Counted from the stretch's first letter, positions 1-7,420 are shown. The stretch is 31,751 nucleotides of DNA from JAIUNP01 sp020161975 (GCA_036745275.1 DAIOGK010000032.1:1-31751); one strand, 5' to 3'. Numbers and translations are program-made. The notes: generated by a model not told the origin, from the sequence alone.

Positions 1-417
1 GCCGGGCAGATCGATACGGCGCTGGCCAACCGCAGCGTCCTGGAGAGCGGCGTCGAGCTGCTGTTCGAGCCGGGCGAGACGCTGTGTGCCATCGACGTCG
101 ACAGCGCCGCCGCCGCCGGCCGGCAGGGCCGCGCGCCGCGTCGGCCGGTCGAGATCAACCTGGAGGCGGCGCCGACGATCGCCCAGCAGCTCCGCCTGCG
201 GAACATAGCCGGCGCGGTGGTGATCGACTTCGTCAACATGCGCAGCGCGTATGATCGCGACAAGGTGCAGGCGAGCCTGGCGGAGGTTCTGGCCGAAGAC
301 CCGGTGCCGACCCAGATCTACGGCTTCACCCGCCTTGGGCACTTCGAGTTGACCCGTGCACGGCGTGGTCCGACGCTGGCGGCTCAGCTTGAGGCGCTGG
401 AGAAGAGTGATGACTGA
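1..417 (+). CDS. Ribonuclease E/G family protein, C-terminal part (5' end outside window)
   Basis: This is the 3' end of an open frame that runs in from the left edge (138 codons visible). It matches the catalytic DNase I-like part of RNase E/G: an AIDVDS motif (first Asp at bases 94-96), then EINLEAAPTIAQQLRLRNIAG and VIDFVNM (Asp at 226-228), ending in a TRARRG-type segment. In RNase E the two aspartates bind the catalytic Mg2+ and sit in IDVNSG and VIDFIDM; both are kept here, but the Asn of IDVNSG is Asp and the second Asp of IDFIDM is Asn. The protein stops before any CPxCxG zinc-link, so it is a short RNase G-like form rather than a full degradosome RNase E. Its stop overlaps the yacG start by 8 bases. 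The placement next to yacG and tRNA-Phe fits the common alphaproteobacterial maf-RNase-yacG order. Family call is firm; activity is inferred. Confidence 0.85.
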   Translation, partial: AGQIDTALANRSVLESGVELLFEPGETLCAIDVDSAAAAGRQGRAPRRPVEINLEAAPTIAQQLRLRNIAGAVVIDFVNMRSAYDRDKVQASLAEVLAEDPVPTQIYGFTRLGHFELTRARRGPTLAAQLEALEKSDD

Positions 418-652
418 TCGTTCGGGCCCGCCGCTGCGCGCGGTGCGCATCGCCGCCAAATGTCCCATCTGCGCGAAGCCTGCAGACGAGAAGTACCAGC
501 CGTTCTGTACGAAGCGTTGCGCCGATATCGATCTCGGCCGCTGGCTCAAGGAAAGCTATCGCGTCGAGACCGAGGAGGGGCCCGGGGAAGACGAGCCGGG
601 GCGCGGAACGTCGGAGGAAGGTCTCGGTCGACCGTCTGGACAGCGGCGCTGA
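410..652 (+). CDS. yacG: DNA gyrase inhibitor YacG (zinc-ribbon protein)
   Basis: An 80-residue protein with a four-cysteine zinc ribbon: CPIC near residues 17-20 and FCTKRC near 31-36, followed by the family's ADIDLGRWL segment. E. coli YacG binds zinc and inhibits DNA gyrase through GyrB. The C-terminal third is acidic and Gly/Glu/Pro rich, probably disordered, as is usual in alphaproteobacterial members. The start ATG at 410 lies inside the end of the RNase E/G gene (8-base overlap), which suggests translational coupling; a longer in-frame start at 356 would add an Arg/Trp-rich leader unlike the family. The promoter of the downstream tRNA lies in the last codons of this gene. Confidence 0.9.
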   Translation: MTDRSGPPLRAVRIAAKCPICAKPADEKYQPFCTKRCADIDLGRWLKESYRVETEEGPGEDEPGRGTSEEGLGRPSGQRR

Positions 653-665
653 CGCGTCCTATAAG
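637..665 (+). promoter_or_regulatory. Probable sigma-70-type promoter of tRNA-Phe
   Basis: TGGACA at 637-642 and TATAAG at 660-665 are separated by 17 bases, close to the TTGACA / TATAAT consensus. The -10 box ends 22 bases before the mature tRNA 5' end, a reasonable leader length. It overlaps the 3' end of yacG. No experimental support. Confidence 0.5.
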
Positions 666-687
666 CCCGCCGCCAGCGAAATGGCGC

Positions 688-763
688 GCCCAGGTAGCTC
701 AGTTGGTAGAGCATGCGACTGAAAATCGCAGTGTCGGTGGTTCGATTCCGCCCCTGGGCACCA
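688..763 (+). tRNA. tRNA-Phe (GAA anticodon)
   Basis: A complete 76-base cloverleaf. The acceptor stem GCCCAGG (688-694) pairs with CCTGGGC (753-759), followed by discriminator A760 and an encoded CCA at 761-763. The D arm GCTC/GAGC, the anticodon stem TGCGA/TCGCA with loop CTGAAAA, and the T arm GGTGG-TTCGATT-CCGCC are all present. The anticodon GAA is at 721-723, so it decodes Phe codons UUC and UUU. It is a single gene, not part of a tRNA cluster. Confidence 0.97.
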
Positions 764-1096
764 TTTTCCCTTGAATAACTGATCAAAAGCCTCCACATAC
801 CCTTGAGTTTTCAAAGGCTTACGTGGTTCTGCCTTCGCGGGCTTTCGCTTGTGTTCGCCTGCTCCCAACACAACGGGGCAGCCCTGGCTTTGACCGAAAC
901 GGCGATTCGAGACGCCAACGCTGCCGACAAGCCAAGATCGCTGTCTGATCGAGACAGTCACGCGGCGCGCTGGCTGGCAGCTCCATCACGTGCGTCGATG
1001 CTCGCGCCATCACCCACTTTGCGCTTGTCGATACGAAGCCCATGCGACACTCTGTGCGCCGGACGGAAAATGTCCGGAAATGAACAGGGGTTGGTG
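764..1096. other. Gene-poor interval between tRNA-Phe and a small lipoprotein gene
   Basis: I see no convincing gene in these 333 bases. One frame stays open from 803 into the lipoprotein gene, but its translation has no recognisable family and no good ribosome site, so I take it as chance. tRNA genes often serve as integration sites, and the sequence does not resemble the conserved neighbours, so it could be decayed element DNA. However, I found no integrase and no repeat of the tRNA 3' end in the window. A small hairpin lies near its right end (1059-1077). Confidence 0.5.
1059..1077 (+). promoter_or_regulatory. Leader hairpin upstream of the lipoprotein gene
   Basis: CCGGAC at 1059-1064 and GTCCGG at 1072-1077 form a perfect 6-bp stem with a 7-base loop. 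It lies 19 bases before the lipoprotein start and ahead of the AGGGG ribosome site at about 1086-1090. There is no T-run, so it is not an obvious terminator; it could be an operator dyad or a 5' UTR structure. A similar CCGGACG/CGTCCGG hairpin occurs upstream of hppA. Confidence 0.35.
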
Positions 1097-1495
1097 ATGC
1101 GTATTGTCAGCGCGATGGGCTTGGTCATGGCGGGCGTTCTGCTCGCAGGATGTCAGACGACAACTGGGAAGGACAAGCGCGATGCGCTGGCGGCTTCGGG
1201 CTTCACCCTGAAGACCGCGAACAGCAAGGCGCAGGCCGATCTTCTCAGCGCTCTGCCGCCGTTCGAGATGGCCCTGGTGACGGTCAAGAACAAGCAGTTC
1301 TATGTGATGCCGGGTGATCCGAAATGCTCCTGCGCCTATGTCGGCAATGCGCAGCAGTTTGCCCAGTACAAGAGCATCCGCGTCCAGCAGAAGATTGCCG
1401 AGGAACAGCTTGCCGCCGCACAGATCAACCAGGCTGCAGCCTTTGATTTCGACGCTGGCTGGGGGCCGTATTACGGCGATCCGTTCTTCTATTGA
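1097..1495 (+). CDS. Small putative lipoprotein of unknown function
   Basis: A 132-residue protein that starts with a typical lipoprotein signal: Met-Arg, a hydrophobic stretch, and lipobox LAGC with the lipidated cysteine at residue 19. The mature part is hydrophilic, with a KCSCAYVGNAQQFAQYK segment near the middle, a Gln/Ala-rich helix (EEQLAAAQINQAAAF) and an aromatic tail (GWGPYYGDPFFY). The ATG at 1097 is chosen because AGGGG sits 6-10 bases upstream and the signal peptide then has the right length. Likely anchored in a membrane facing the periplasm. I recognise no named family. It is convergent with the next gene, with a hairpin between them. Confidence 0.75.
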   Translation: MRIVSAMGLVMAGVLLAGCQTTTGKDKRDALAASGFTLKTANSKAQADLLSALPPFEMALVTVKNKQFYVMPGDPKCSCAYVGNAQQFAQYKSIRVQQKIAEEQLAAAQINQAAAFDFDAGWGPYYGDPFFY

Positions 1496-1504
1496 GCGCC
1501 GGTC

Positions 1505-1527
1505 GCAGCCGGTTTCAGGCCGGCTGC
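1505..1527. terminator. Bidirectional terminator-like hairpin
   Basis: An 8-bp perfect stem (GCAGCCGG at 1505-1512 with CCGGCTGC at 1520-1527) and a 7-base loop lie between two converging genes that end at 1495 and 1532. There is no strong T-run on either strand, so efficiency is uncertain. Confidence 0.5.
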
Positions 1528-1531
1528 AACC

Positions 1532-2347
1532 TCAGGCGATGCACTTCCGGCTGTCTTTCGGCATGGTGTAGTTCGGCTGGCTGACGCCAAAGAACGTACC
1601 CCAGTAGCTTTCGATATTTGTCGACTTGCGGATGGTCAGGGCGCGCTCGAAGATCACGCAGCGCAGCACCTCGTTGGTGCGGTAGAGGTGGTCGAGCCGA
1701 CGATAGGCGGTGGCGATCAGGGCGGGTTTGTCTACAGCGGCCTCGTTATTGTAAACCAGCGGCTCCAGCTCGTCCTTCGTGCGACCGTGGCAGTGATTGA
1801 TGATTTCGAGCACGGCGCGGGCGGAGCGGGCATCAATCGCCTCGCTGTCGCGCCTGCTCAGGGCAAAATCGGAGCAGGAAAGGCCCCAGACACGCGTGAG
1901 ATTGTCGCCAATGTCGATATTGAACGGCGTGTCGATGTAGAAATCCACCTCTCGCGCCACATTGGTGTAGCGCAAGGACCAGTCGCGGTCGGCGGTCTCG
2001 AAGGTATCGCGCAGGGCTTTCATATCGTCGCCACTGGCGCCGCGTTCCAGCGCGCGGGCGACGCGATAGGTTGCATACCAGCGGGCGTTCACGAGTTCCG
2101 AGGCGGAGCGATAGGCCGCCATGGCATTTTCCGTATCCTTGTCGATTTTCGCCACACGATTTTGCCAGGCCCAGCCGCGCTGCTGGATCCAGGTGGTGAG
2201 GGCAGTACCGACGATGCCGGTCATCACGAAACCGACCAGCGCCACGACAATCCGGTCCCGCAGCGTCTCGGTGGCCTTTTCGGCGGCTGTGCGGGCAATC
2301 CGCCGTTCGGCGTTGGTATCGGGGGTGGATTTGGGTGCCTTGGCCAT
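1532..2347 (-). CDS. Hypothetical protein with one N-terminal transmembrane helix
   Basis: A 271-residue protein with a charged, Lys/Arg-rich N-terminal cytoplasmic tail (about 1-32), one transmembrane helix near residues 33-53 (IVVALVGFVMTGIVGTALTTW) and a largely helical soluble region afterwards. The soluble part carries many Arg/Asp/Glu residues and a few cysteines (near SCSDF, NHCHG, LRCVIF and the C-terminal KCIA). No family or catalytic motif is recognised. It is transcribed alone, convergent with the lipoprotein gene and divergent from pdxJ. G+C and codon use match the neighbours, so there is no sign of recent transfer. Confidence 0.7.
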   Translation of the reverse strand: MAKAPKSTPDTNAERRIARTAAEKATETLRDRIVVALVGFVMTGIVGTALTTWIQQRGWAWQNRVAKIDKDTENAMAAYRSASELVNARWYATYRVARALERGASGDDMKALRDTFETADRDWSLRYTNVAREVDFYIDTPFNIDIGDNLTRVWGLSCSDFALSRRDSEAIDARSARAVLEIINHCHGRTKDELEPLVYNNEAAVDKPALIATAYRRLDHLYRTNEVLRCVIFERALTIRKSTNIESYWGTFFGVSQPNYTMPKDSRKCIA

Positions 2348-2473
2348 GGCGGGACATTATCTCAGTTCATGGCGAAAGGAAGGACGGCGAAGGGGTGAGA
2401 CGGGTTATGATTGACGGGACGCGCTGCGTTCGTCAGCATCGCGGGGATTGCCTGTCTGATCCGGAAGGGACCG

Positions 2474-3223
2474 ATGCCGTTTCCACCCATTCGCCTTGGC
2501 GTCAACATTGATCATGTCGCAACCGTGCGGAACGCGCGCGGCGGCCTGCTGCCCGATCCCGTGCGCGCCGCCCATGCTGCTATCGAGGCCGGTGCTGATG
2601 GCATCACCGCGCACCTGCGCGAGGATCGTCGCCACATCCGCGATGCGGATATGGAAAGGCTGAGGGCCGAAATCGCACGTCCGCTGAACTTCGAGATGGC
2701 GGCGACCGAGGAAATGCTGGGCATCGCGCTGAAAATCCGGCCCCATGCCTGCTGCCTCGTGCCTGAAAAGCGCGAGGAGCGGACGACCGAGGGCGGGCTT
2801 GATGTGGTGGCCGGCTCCTCGCATTTGCGGGAATTTGCCGCGCAGTTGCGCCATGCCGGCATCCGCGTCTCGCTGTTCATCGCGCCGGAGCCCGCGCAGA
2901 TTGCCATGGCCAGGCAGGTGGGGGCCGACATCGTGGAACTGCACACCGGCACCTGGTGCGAGCTGGTCGCCGCCCATGACGCGGCAGCGGACGCGGAATA
3001 CGAGCGCCTGATCAACGGTGCGGCTGCGGCGGCTTCGGCGGGGCTGGAGGTTCACGCCGGTCACGGGCTGGATTTCCGAACTGCGGAAAAACTCGCCCAC
3101 TGCCACACCTTCGTTGAGTTCAACATCGGCCATTACCTCGTCGGCGAGGCGATTTTCGTCGGTCTCGGCGAGGCTGTGCGCCAGATGAAAGCGGCGATGA
3201 TTCGAGGGCGGAAGTTCCGGTGA
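2474..3223 (+). CDS. pdxJ: Pyridoxine 5'-phosphate synthase PdxJ
   Basis: PdxJ condenses 3-amino-2-oxopropyl phosphate with 1-deoxy-D-xylulose 5-phosphate to give pyridoxine 5'-phosphate, the last ring-forming step of the DXP-dependent vitamin B6 pathway. The 249-residue product has the family hallmarks: RLGVNIDHVATVRNARG at the N-terminus, GADGITAHLREDRRHI, NFEMAATEEM, CLVPEKREERTTEGG, VSLFIAPEP, VELHTGTW and the C-terminal HAGHGLDF ... FNIGHYLVGEAIFVGL. The start ATG at 2474 has GGAAGGGA just upstream; an earlier in-frame ATG at 2411 would add 21 residues not typical of the family. It is the first gene of the pdxJ-acpS-lepB-rnc-era-recO operon and its stop overlaps the acpS start (GTGA). 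Confidence 0.97.
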   Translation: MPFPPIRLGVNIDHVATVRNARGGLLPDPVRAAHAAIEAGADGITAHLREDRRHIRDADMERLRAEIARPLNFEMAATEEMLGIALKIRPHACCLVPEKREERTTEGGLDVVAGSSHLREFAAQLRHAGIRVSLFIAPEPAQIAMARQVGADIVELHTGTWCELVAAHDAAADAEYERLINGAAAAASAGLEVHAGHGLDFRTAEKLAHCHTFVEFNIGHYLVGEAIFVGLGEAVRQMKAAMIRGRKFR

Positions 3224-3621
3224 TTCTCGGCATTGGCTCGGATCTCTGCGACATCCGCCGGATCGAACGGTCCATCGATCGCTTCGGCGAGCGCTTCACG
3301 AATCGCATCTTCACCGAGGAGGAGCGCCGCCGTTCGGACAGGCGGGCCACCCGCGCCGCTTCCTATGCCAAGCGGTTCGCCGCAAAAGAGGCGTGCAGCA
3401 AGGCGCTCGGCACCGGCATTCATAACGGGGTTTTCTGGCGTGATATGGGGGTGGTCAACCGGCCCGGTGGACAGCCGACCATGGTTCTGACCGGGGACGC
3501 CGCCGCGCGGCTTGCCACGATGACGCCTGCCGGTCACCGAACGGTGATTCACCTGACGATTACCGACGATTATCCGATGGCGCAGGCCTTTGTCGTGATC
3601 GAAGCGCTGCCGGAGGTCTGA
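3220..3621 (+). CDS. acpS: Holo-[acyl-carrier-protein] synthase AcpS
   Basis: AcpS transfers the 4'-phosphopantetheine arm from CoA to a serine of acyl carrier protein, activating it for fatty acid synthesis. The 133-residue product has both family motifs: ILGIGSDLCDIRRIE at the N-terminus (the Asp binds Mg2+) and KRFAAKEACSKALGTG near residues 51-66 (the Glu of the AKEA segment is the other metal ligand). It starts at GTG 3220, overlapping the pdxJ stop by 4 bases, so translation is probably coupled. A hairpin directly follows the stop codon, before lepB. Confidence 0.96.
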   Translation: MILGIGSDLCDIRRIERSIDRFGERFTNRIFTEEERRRSDRRATRAASYAKRFAAKEACSKALGTGIHNGVFWRDMGVVNRPGGQPTMVLTGDAAARLATMTPAGHRTVIHLTITDDYPMAQAFVVIEALPEV

Positions 3622-3650
3622 TCGTTCATTGCCCGCGGGGGCGTGAACGA
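3622..3650 (+). promoter_or_regulatory. Intercistronic hairpin between acpS and lepB
   Basis: TCGTTCA (3622-3628) pairs perfectly with TGAACGA (3644-3650), and inside this GCCC (3631-3634) can pair with GGGC (3639-3642). The hairpin begins right after the acpS stop and is followed by TTATAGG, not a T-run. It may stabilise the upstream mRNA, act as a processing site (RNase III is encoded two genes later), or terminate weakly. Confidence 0.5.
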
Positions 3651-3659
3651 TTATAGGAC

Positions 3660-4469
3660 GTGCCTGATCCAGCGCCTGCAAAGAGAACTGACGTGAGAGA
3701 CTATGGCATCCCGCCCGCGACCGGGCAGAAGAAGTCCGAAGGCGGCTTTGGCGAGACCGTTCGCGTCATCATCGAGGCCCTGCTGATTGCAGTGGTGGTC
3801 CGCACCTTCCTGTTCCAGCCGTTCAACATCCCCTCGGGCTCGATGATCCCGACGCTGCTGATCGGCGATTATCTCTTCGTCTCGAAATATGCCTACGGCT
3901 ATTCAAAGCACTCCTTCCCGTTCAGCGCGCTGCCGGTAGAAGGGCGCTTTCTCTTTGTCTCACAGCCCAAGCGGGGCGATGTGGTGGTGTTCAAGCTGCC
4001 GAAGGACAATGCGACCGACTATATCAAGCGCCTCGTTGGCCTGCCGGGCGACCGGGTTCAGGTGACGAACGGCATCCTTTTCATCAACGGCAGCCCTGTA
4101 AAGCGCGAGCAGATCGGTGATTTCATCACCAATGACCGCTGGGGGCGCTTGGCGCCGGTGCCGCTGTTCAAGGAAACGCTGCCGGGCGGGGTGAGCCACA
4201 ACATCATCGAACTGGAAGGCGACGGCGCCTATCTCGATAACACCAACGAGTATGTCGTGCCGCCCGGCCACTATTTCATGATGGGCGACAACCGCGACAA
4301 TTCGCAGGACAGCCGCGTCCTCACCGAGGTCGGCTTCGTTCCCTTCGAGAATTTTGTCGGGCGCGCGGAAATGATCTTCTTCTCGATGAAGGAAGACGCG
4401 CGCATCTACGAATTTTGGCGCTGGCCCACCTCCGTTCGCTGGAACCGGATGTTCAAGGGCATCCACTGA
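3660..4469 (+). CDS. lepB: Signal peptidase I LepB
   Basis: LepB is the membrane-bound serine/lysine protease that removes signal peptides from exported proteins on the periplasmic side. In the 269-residue product one transmembrane segment is seen near residues 36-50, then FNIPSGSMIPTLLIGD with catalytic Ser61, RGDVVVFKLP, DYIKRLVGLPGD with the general-base Lys123, and GHYFMMGDNRDNSQDSR near the C-terminus: all signature boxes in order. The start is uncertain: GTG at 3660 has an AGGA too close to it, while GTG at 3693 (codon 12) has AAGAGA at a better distance; both leave the transmembrane segment intact. The gene follows acpS and is 2 bases from rnc. Confidence 0.95.
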   Translation: MPDPAPAKRTDVRDYGIPPATGQKKSEGGFGETVRVIIEALLIAVVVRTFLFQPFNIPSGSMIPTLLIGDYLFVSKYAYGYSKHSFPFSALPVEGRFLFVSQPKRGDVVVFKLPKDNATDYIKRLVGLPGDRVQVTNGILFINGSPVKREQIGDFITNDRWGRLAPVPLFKETLPGGVSHNIIELEGDGAYLDNTNEYVVPPGHYFMMGDNRDNSQDSRVLTEVGFVPFENFVGRAEMIFFSMKEDARIYEFWRWPTSVRWNRMFKGIH

Positions 4470-4471
4470 TC

Positions 4472-5173
4472 ATGGCGCAGGCTGCGCTCGCCGCGCTGGA
4501 GGATCGTCTCGGCCATCGTTTTCAGCGGCGTGACCTGATCGAACAGGCACTGACCCATGCGAGCGCGCTGACTCAGGACGAGGCGCGCCGCAAAAGTTAT
4601 CAGCGGCTGGAGTTCTTGGGAGATCGCGTGCTGGGATTGGCGATCGCCGCCCTGTTGCAGGCGCGGTTTCCCGAAGCCGCGGAGGGACAGCTTTCCCGCG
4701 CGCTCGCTGACCTTGTGCGCAAGGAAACCTGTGCCGAGGTGGCAAGGGAAATCGGCGTCAGCGATGCGCTGCGCATCGGAAAGGGCGAGAAGAAGACGGG
4801 GCTTAACCGCAAGGTTGCAGTGCTGGGCGATGCGTGCGAGGCGATCCTCGGTGCGGTCTATCTCGATGCGGGGTTTCCGGCGGCAGAAGCGGTGATCTCC
4901 GCCCATTGGAGCCACCGGGTGCCCGATATTACCGGCGGTGCCATGGCTGATCCCAAGACTGCTTTGCAGGAATGGGCGCATACCCAGGGTCTTGCCGAGC
5001 CAACCTATCGAGAGGTTGGCCGGGCCGGGCCGGATCATGCACCGGTTTTCCGGGTCGAGGTGGTGCTGGCCGGGCTTTCACCCGTCGCCGGTGAAGGACA
5101 ATCCAAGCGCGTGGCCGAACGGACCGCCGCCGCCGCCATGCTGGCGCGCGAAACGGGAGGGCAGAATGGCTGA
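4472..5173 (+). CDS. rnc: Ribonuclease III
   Basis: RNase III cuts double-stranded RNA, including the rRNA precursor. The 233-residue product has the N-terminal endonuclease domain with the signature RLEFLGDRVLG (residues 45-55; Glu47 and Asp51 are metal ligands), LGDACEAILGAVYLD with Asp120 and Glu123, and a C-terminal double-stranded RNA-binding domain starting near DPKTALQEWAHTQG and ending with the AERTAAAAML helix. The position equivalent to E. coli Glu38 is Gln44. ATG 4472, two bases after the lepB stop, gives the normal length; a longer in-frame start at 4415 lies within lepB. The end overlaps era by 8 bases, the classic rnc-era coupling. Confidence 0.96.
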   Translation: MAQAALAALEDRLGHRFQRRDLIEQALTHASALTQDEARRKSYQRLEFLGDRVLGLAIAALLQARFPEAAEGQLSRALADLVRKETCAEVAREIGVSDALRIGKGEKKTGLNRKVAVLGDACEAILGAVYLDAGFPAAEAVISAHWSHRVPDITGGAMADPKTALQEWAHTQGLAEPTYREVGRAGPDHAPVFRVEVVLAGLSPVAGEGQSKRVAERTAAAAMLARETGGQNG

Positions 5174-6065
5174 AACCCGCTGCGGCTTCGTGGCGCTGAT
5201 CGGCGCCCCGAATGCCGGCAAATCGACACTGCTGAATGCGCTCGTCGGCGCCAAGATCTCGATTGTCTCGCGCAAGGTGCAGACGACGCGCACGCAGGTG
5301 CGCGGCATCGCCCTGACCGGCGCAAGCCAGATCATCTTCGTCGACACGCCCGGCATCTTCCAGCCAAAGCGCCGGCTCGACCGGGCCATGGTCACCAGCG
5401 CCTGGGGTGGGGCAGGGGATGCCGATCTCGTCGGTCTGCTCGTCGATGTCCACAAGGCCGGCGAGGACGAAACGCTGCAACTCCTCGACCGGGTGAAGGA
5501 CTTCCGTCAGCCGGTGTTCCTGATCCTCAACAAGATCGATTCGATCCCGCGCGAAAAGCTGCTGGCCCTCGCTGCCAATATCAATGAGGGACGGAATTTT
5601 GCCACCACCTTCATGGTCTCGGCGCTGGAAGGCAGCGGCGTCGGCGATGTGCTGAAATGGCTGGAAACGCGTGTGCCGCCTGGCCCGTGGCTCTACCCGG
5701 AAGATCAGATTTCAGATGCGCCATTGCGCTTTCTGGCCGCGGAAATCACGCGCGAGAAGCTGTTCGAGCGTCTGCACGACGAATTGCCCTACCGCTCCAC
5801 GGTCGAGACGGAACAGTGGAAAACGCTGAAGGACGGCTCCGTCCGAATCGAGCAGACGATCTACGTCGAGCGCGAAGGGCACCGGAAGATCGTGCTCGGT
5901 GAAAAGGGCCAGACCATCCGCGCCATCGGCGAGCGGGCGCGCAAGGATATTGCTGAAGCGGCCGAGGCAAAGGTCCACCTTTTCCTTTTCGTCAAGGTGC
6001 GTGAAAACTGGGCGGATGACCCCGAGCGGTATCGCGAGATGGGCCTGGAATTCCCGAAGGGATGA
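5166..6065 (+). CDS. era: GTPase Era
   Basis: Era is an essential GTPase that binds the 3' end of 16S rRNA and helps 30S subunit maturation. The 299-residue product shows G1 GAPNAGKST (residues 13-21), the switch region around RKVQTTRTQVRG, G3 DTPG, G4 LNKID, G5 near SALEG, and the C-terminal KH domain with IVLGEKGQTIRAIGERAR followed by HLFLFVKVRENW. Start ATG 5166 overlaps the end of rnc by 8 bases; the frame is open further upstream only as a shadow within rnc. Position and length match the family. Confidence 0.97.
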   Translation: MAETRCGFVALIGAPNAGKSTLLNALVGAKISIVSRKVQTTRTQVRGIALTGASQIIFVDTPGIFQPKRRLDRAMVTSAWGGAGDADLVGLLVDVHKAGEDETLQLLDRVKDFRQPVFLILNKIDSIPREKLLALAANINEGRNFATTFMVSALEGSGVGDVLKWLETRVPPGPWLYPEDQISDAPLRFLAAEITREKLFERLHDELPYRSTVETEQWKTLKDGSVRIEQTIYVEREGHRKIVLGEKGQTIRAIGERARKDIAEAAEAKVHLFLFVKVRENWADDPERYREMGLEFPKG

Positions 6066-6125
6066 CCAGGCGATCCGCCCGTATTGCCCATGCCGCACGG
6101 CCCCGGAATCGGCTATGGAACGGAC

Positions 6126-6842
6126 ATGGAATGGCAGGATGAAGGCGTCGTTATCGGCCTGAAGCGGCACGGCGAAAGCTCCGTGATCATGGAGGCGATG
6201 ACGCGCGCCCATGGCCGCCACCTGGGCCTTGTGCGGGGTGGGCGCAGCCGCCGCCATGCCGCGACGCTTCAGCCCGGAAATTCCGTGTCTCTCACCTGGC
6301 GTGCCCGGCTGGAAGATCATCTCGGCACCTATGAGGTCGAGCCGCTGATCCTGCGCGCCGCCGGCTTCATCGACAGCGCCGCCGCGCTCTATGCGCTGGC
6401 GACCGTCTCCGCCCATCTGCGTCTTTTGCCCGAACGCGACGTGCATCTCGGGCTTTATGAGGCACTTCTGGTGCTGGTGGATCATCTCAGTGAACCGCGC
6501 ACCATTGGCGTGCTGCTGGCCCGCTTCGAGCGGGCGCTGCTCGATGACCTCGGGTTTGGCCTCGATCTCGATCGGTGCGCGGCGACGGGCGCAGCCGAGG
6601 ATCTGGTCTGGGTTTCGCCGAAGTCGGGCCGAGCGGTCAGCGCGGCGGCTGGCGCGCCCTATGCTGATCGGCTGCTGCCGTTGCCGGCCTTCTTGCGCGG
6701 GGAGGGGACGTTTGTGCCGCCCGGCGCGATCGATCATGCCCTCCGCCTCACCGGCTTTTTTCTCGAACGTCATGTCCTTCACCCGCGCGGTCTGGCCATG
6801 CCCGATCAGCGGGCGGTGCTGCTGGCGCTGGCAGGGGCGTGA
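6126..6842 (+). CDS. recO: DNA repair protein RecO
   Basis: RecO works with RecF and RecR to load RecA on SSB-coated single-stranded DNA. The 238-residue product begins with the typical MEWQDEGVVIGLKRHGESS, then GLVRGGRSRRHAATLQPGN of the OB-fold, and a helical C-terminal domain with LGFGLDLDRCAATGA and the conserved C-terminal PPDRR-like region (here FFLERHVL and RGLAMPDQRAVLL). Only one cysteine is at the place where many RecO proteins have a four-cysteine zinc site, so this is the zinc-less type. ATG 6126 is chosen to fit homologues; an in-frame ATG at 6084 would add 14 residues. It lies 60 bases after era and is the last gene of this conserved operon. Confidence 0.93.
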   Translation: MEWQDEGVVIGLKRHGESSVIMEAMTRAHGRHLGLVRGGRSRRHAATLQPGNSVSLTWRARLEDHLGTYEVEPLILRAAGFIDSAAALYALATVSAHLRLLPERDVHLGLYEALLVLVDHLSEPRTIGVLLARFERALLDDLGFGLDLDRCAATGAAEDLVWVSPKSGRAVSAAAGAPYADRLLPLPAFLRGEGTFVPPGAIDHALRLTGFFLERHVLHPRGLAMPDQRAVLLALAGA

Positions 6843-6890
6843 AATCGGGCGGAATCATCCCTATATGACGGCTGTCACAAGGAGTGTGCC

Positions 6891-7361
6891 GTGACCGACG
6901 CCTCGAATCTGCCTGCCGTGCCGCCGACAACCACTGTCCGTTTCGACACCAGCAACGTCCGTACGCTGCGTACTTTCGCCTTCCTGATCGATGCGGTGAT
7001 TATCGCCATTCTCTGGTGGATCGCCGGTTTCATCATGGTGGCGCTGGCCTTCCAGACCTATGGCGCTGCATTCGGGCTCGCGCCGCTCGTCTCGCTGATC
7101 GGTGTGTTCTATTCCGGTTTCACCGTTTCCGGGCGCGGCATGGGCACCTGGGGAATGCGCGCCATGGGCCTGAAAGTGACGGATATGCAGGGCAACCGCG
7201 TCGGCTTCATCATTGCCGCCGGCCATGCATTGATCTTCTGGCTGGCGACCGGCACATCGAGCGGCCTTCTGACCCTGCTCGTCCTCGGCATCTCGTTCTT
7301 TAACGCCGACAAGCGCGCAGGACATGACCTTCTGACCGGCGTGATCATTTCAAAACGCTGA
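6891..7361 (+). CDS. RDD-family integral membrane protein
   Basis: A 156-residue protein with a short hydrophilic N-terminus and the RDD-type layout: a first helix beginning RTFAFLIDAVIIAILWWIAG (the usual Arg and Asp of the family lie near RTFAFLID), a second around GLAPLVSLIGVFYSGF, the conserved GTWGMRAMGLKVTDMQGNRVG loop and a final helix followed by FFNADKRAGHDLLTG. RDD proteins are poorly characterised; some are linked to ion transport. The GTG start at 6891 has AAGGAG six bases upstream. In several rhizobia an RDD gene lies near bpt and hemB; here it is next to bpt but far from hemB. Confidence 0.85.
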   Translation: MTDASNLPAVPPTTTVRFDTSNVRTLRTFAFLIDAVIIAILWWIAGFIMVALAFQTYGAAFGLAPLVSLIGVFYSGFTVSGRGMGTWGMRAMGLKVTDMQGNRVGFIIAAGHALIFWLATGTSSGLLTLLVLGISFFNADKRAGHDLLTGVIISKR

Positions 7362-7420
7362 GAGGGTTGCGGGCGGCGCATTGGGCGGTATTCTGCCCGC
7401 AACAGAAGAATGACCCGCCC

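Noticed and set aside
688..763. tRNA-Phe as an integration site with a duplicated 3' end
   Set aside because: I found no second copy of the tRNA 3' end elsewhere in the window and no integrase gene.
659..961. A minus-strand ORF whose C-terminal part runs through tRNA-Phe
   Set aside because: Its translation contains the familiar peptide produced by reading a tRNA-Phe gene backwards, a frequent false annotation.
5712..6782. A 356-codon minus-strand open frame across era and recO
   Set aside because: Antisense to two certain genes; no recognisable motif.
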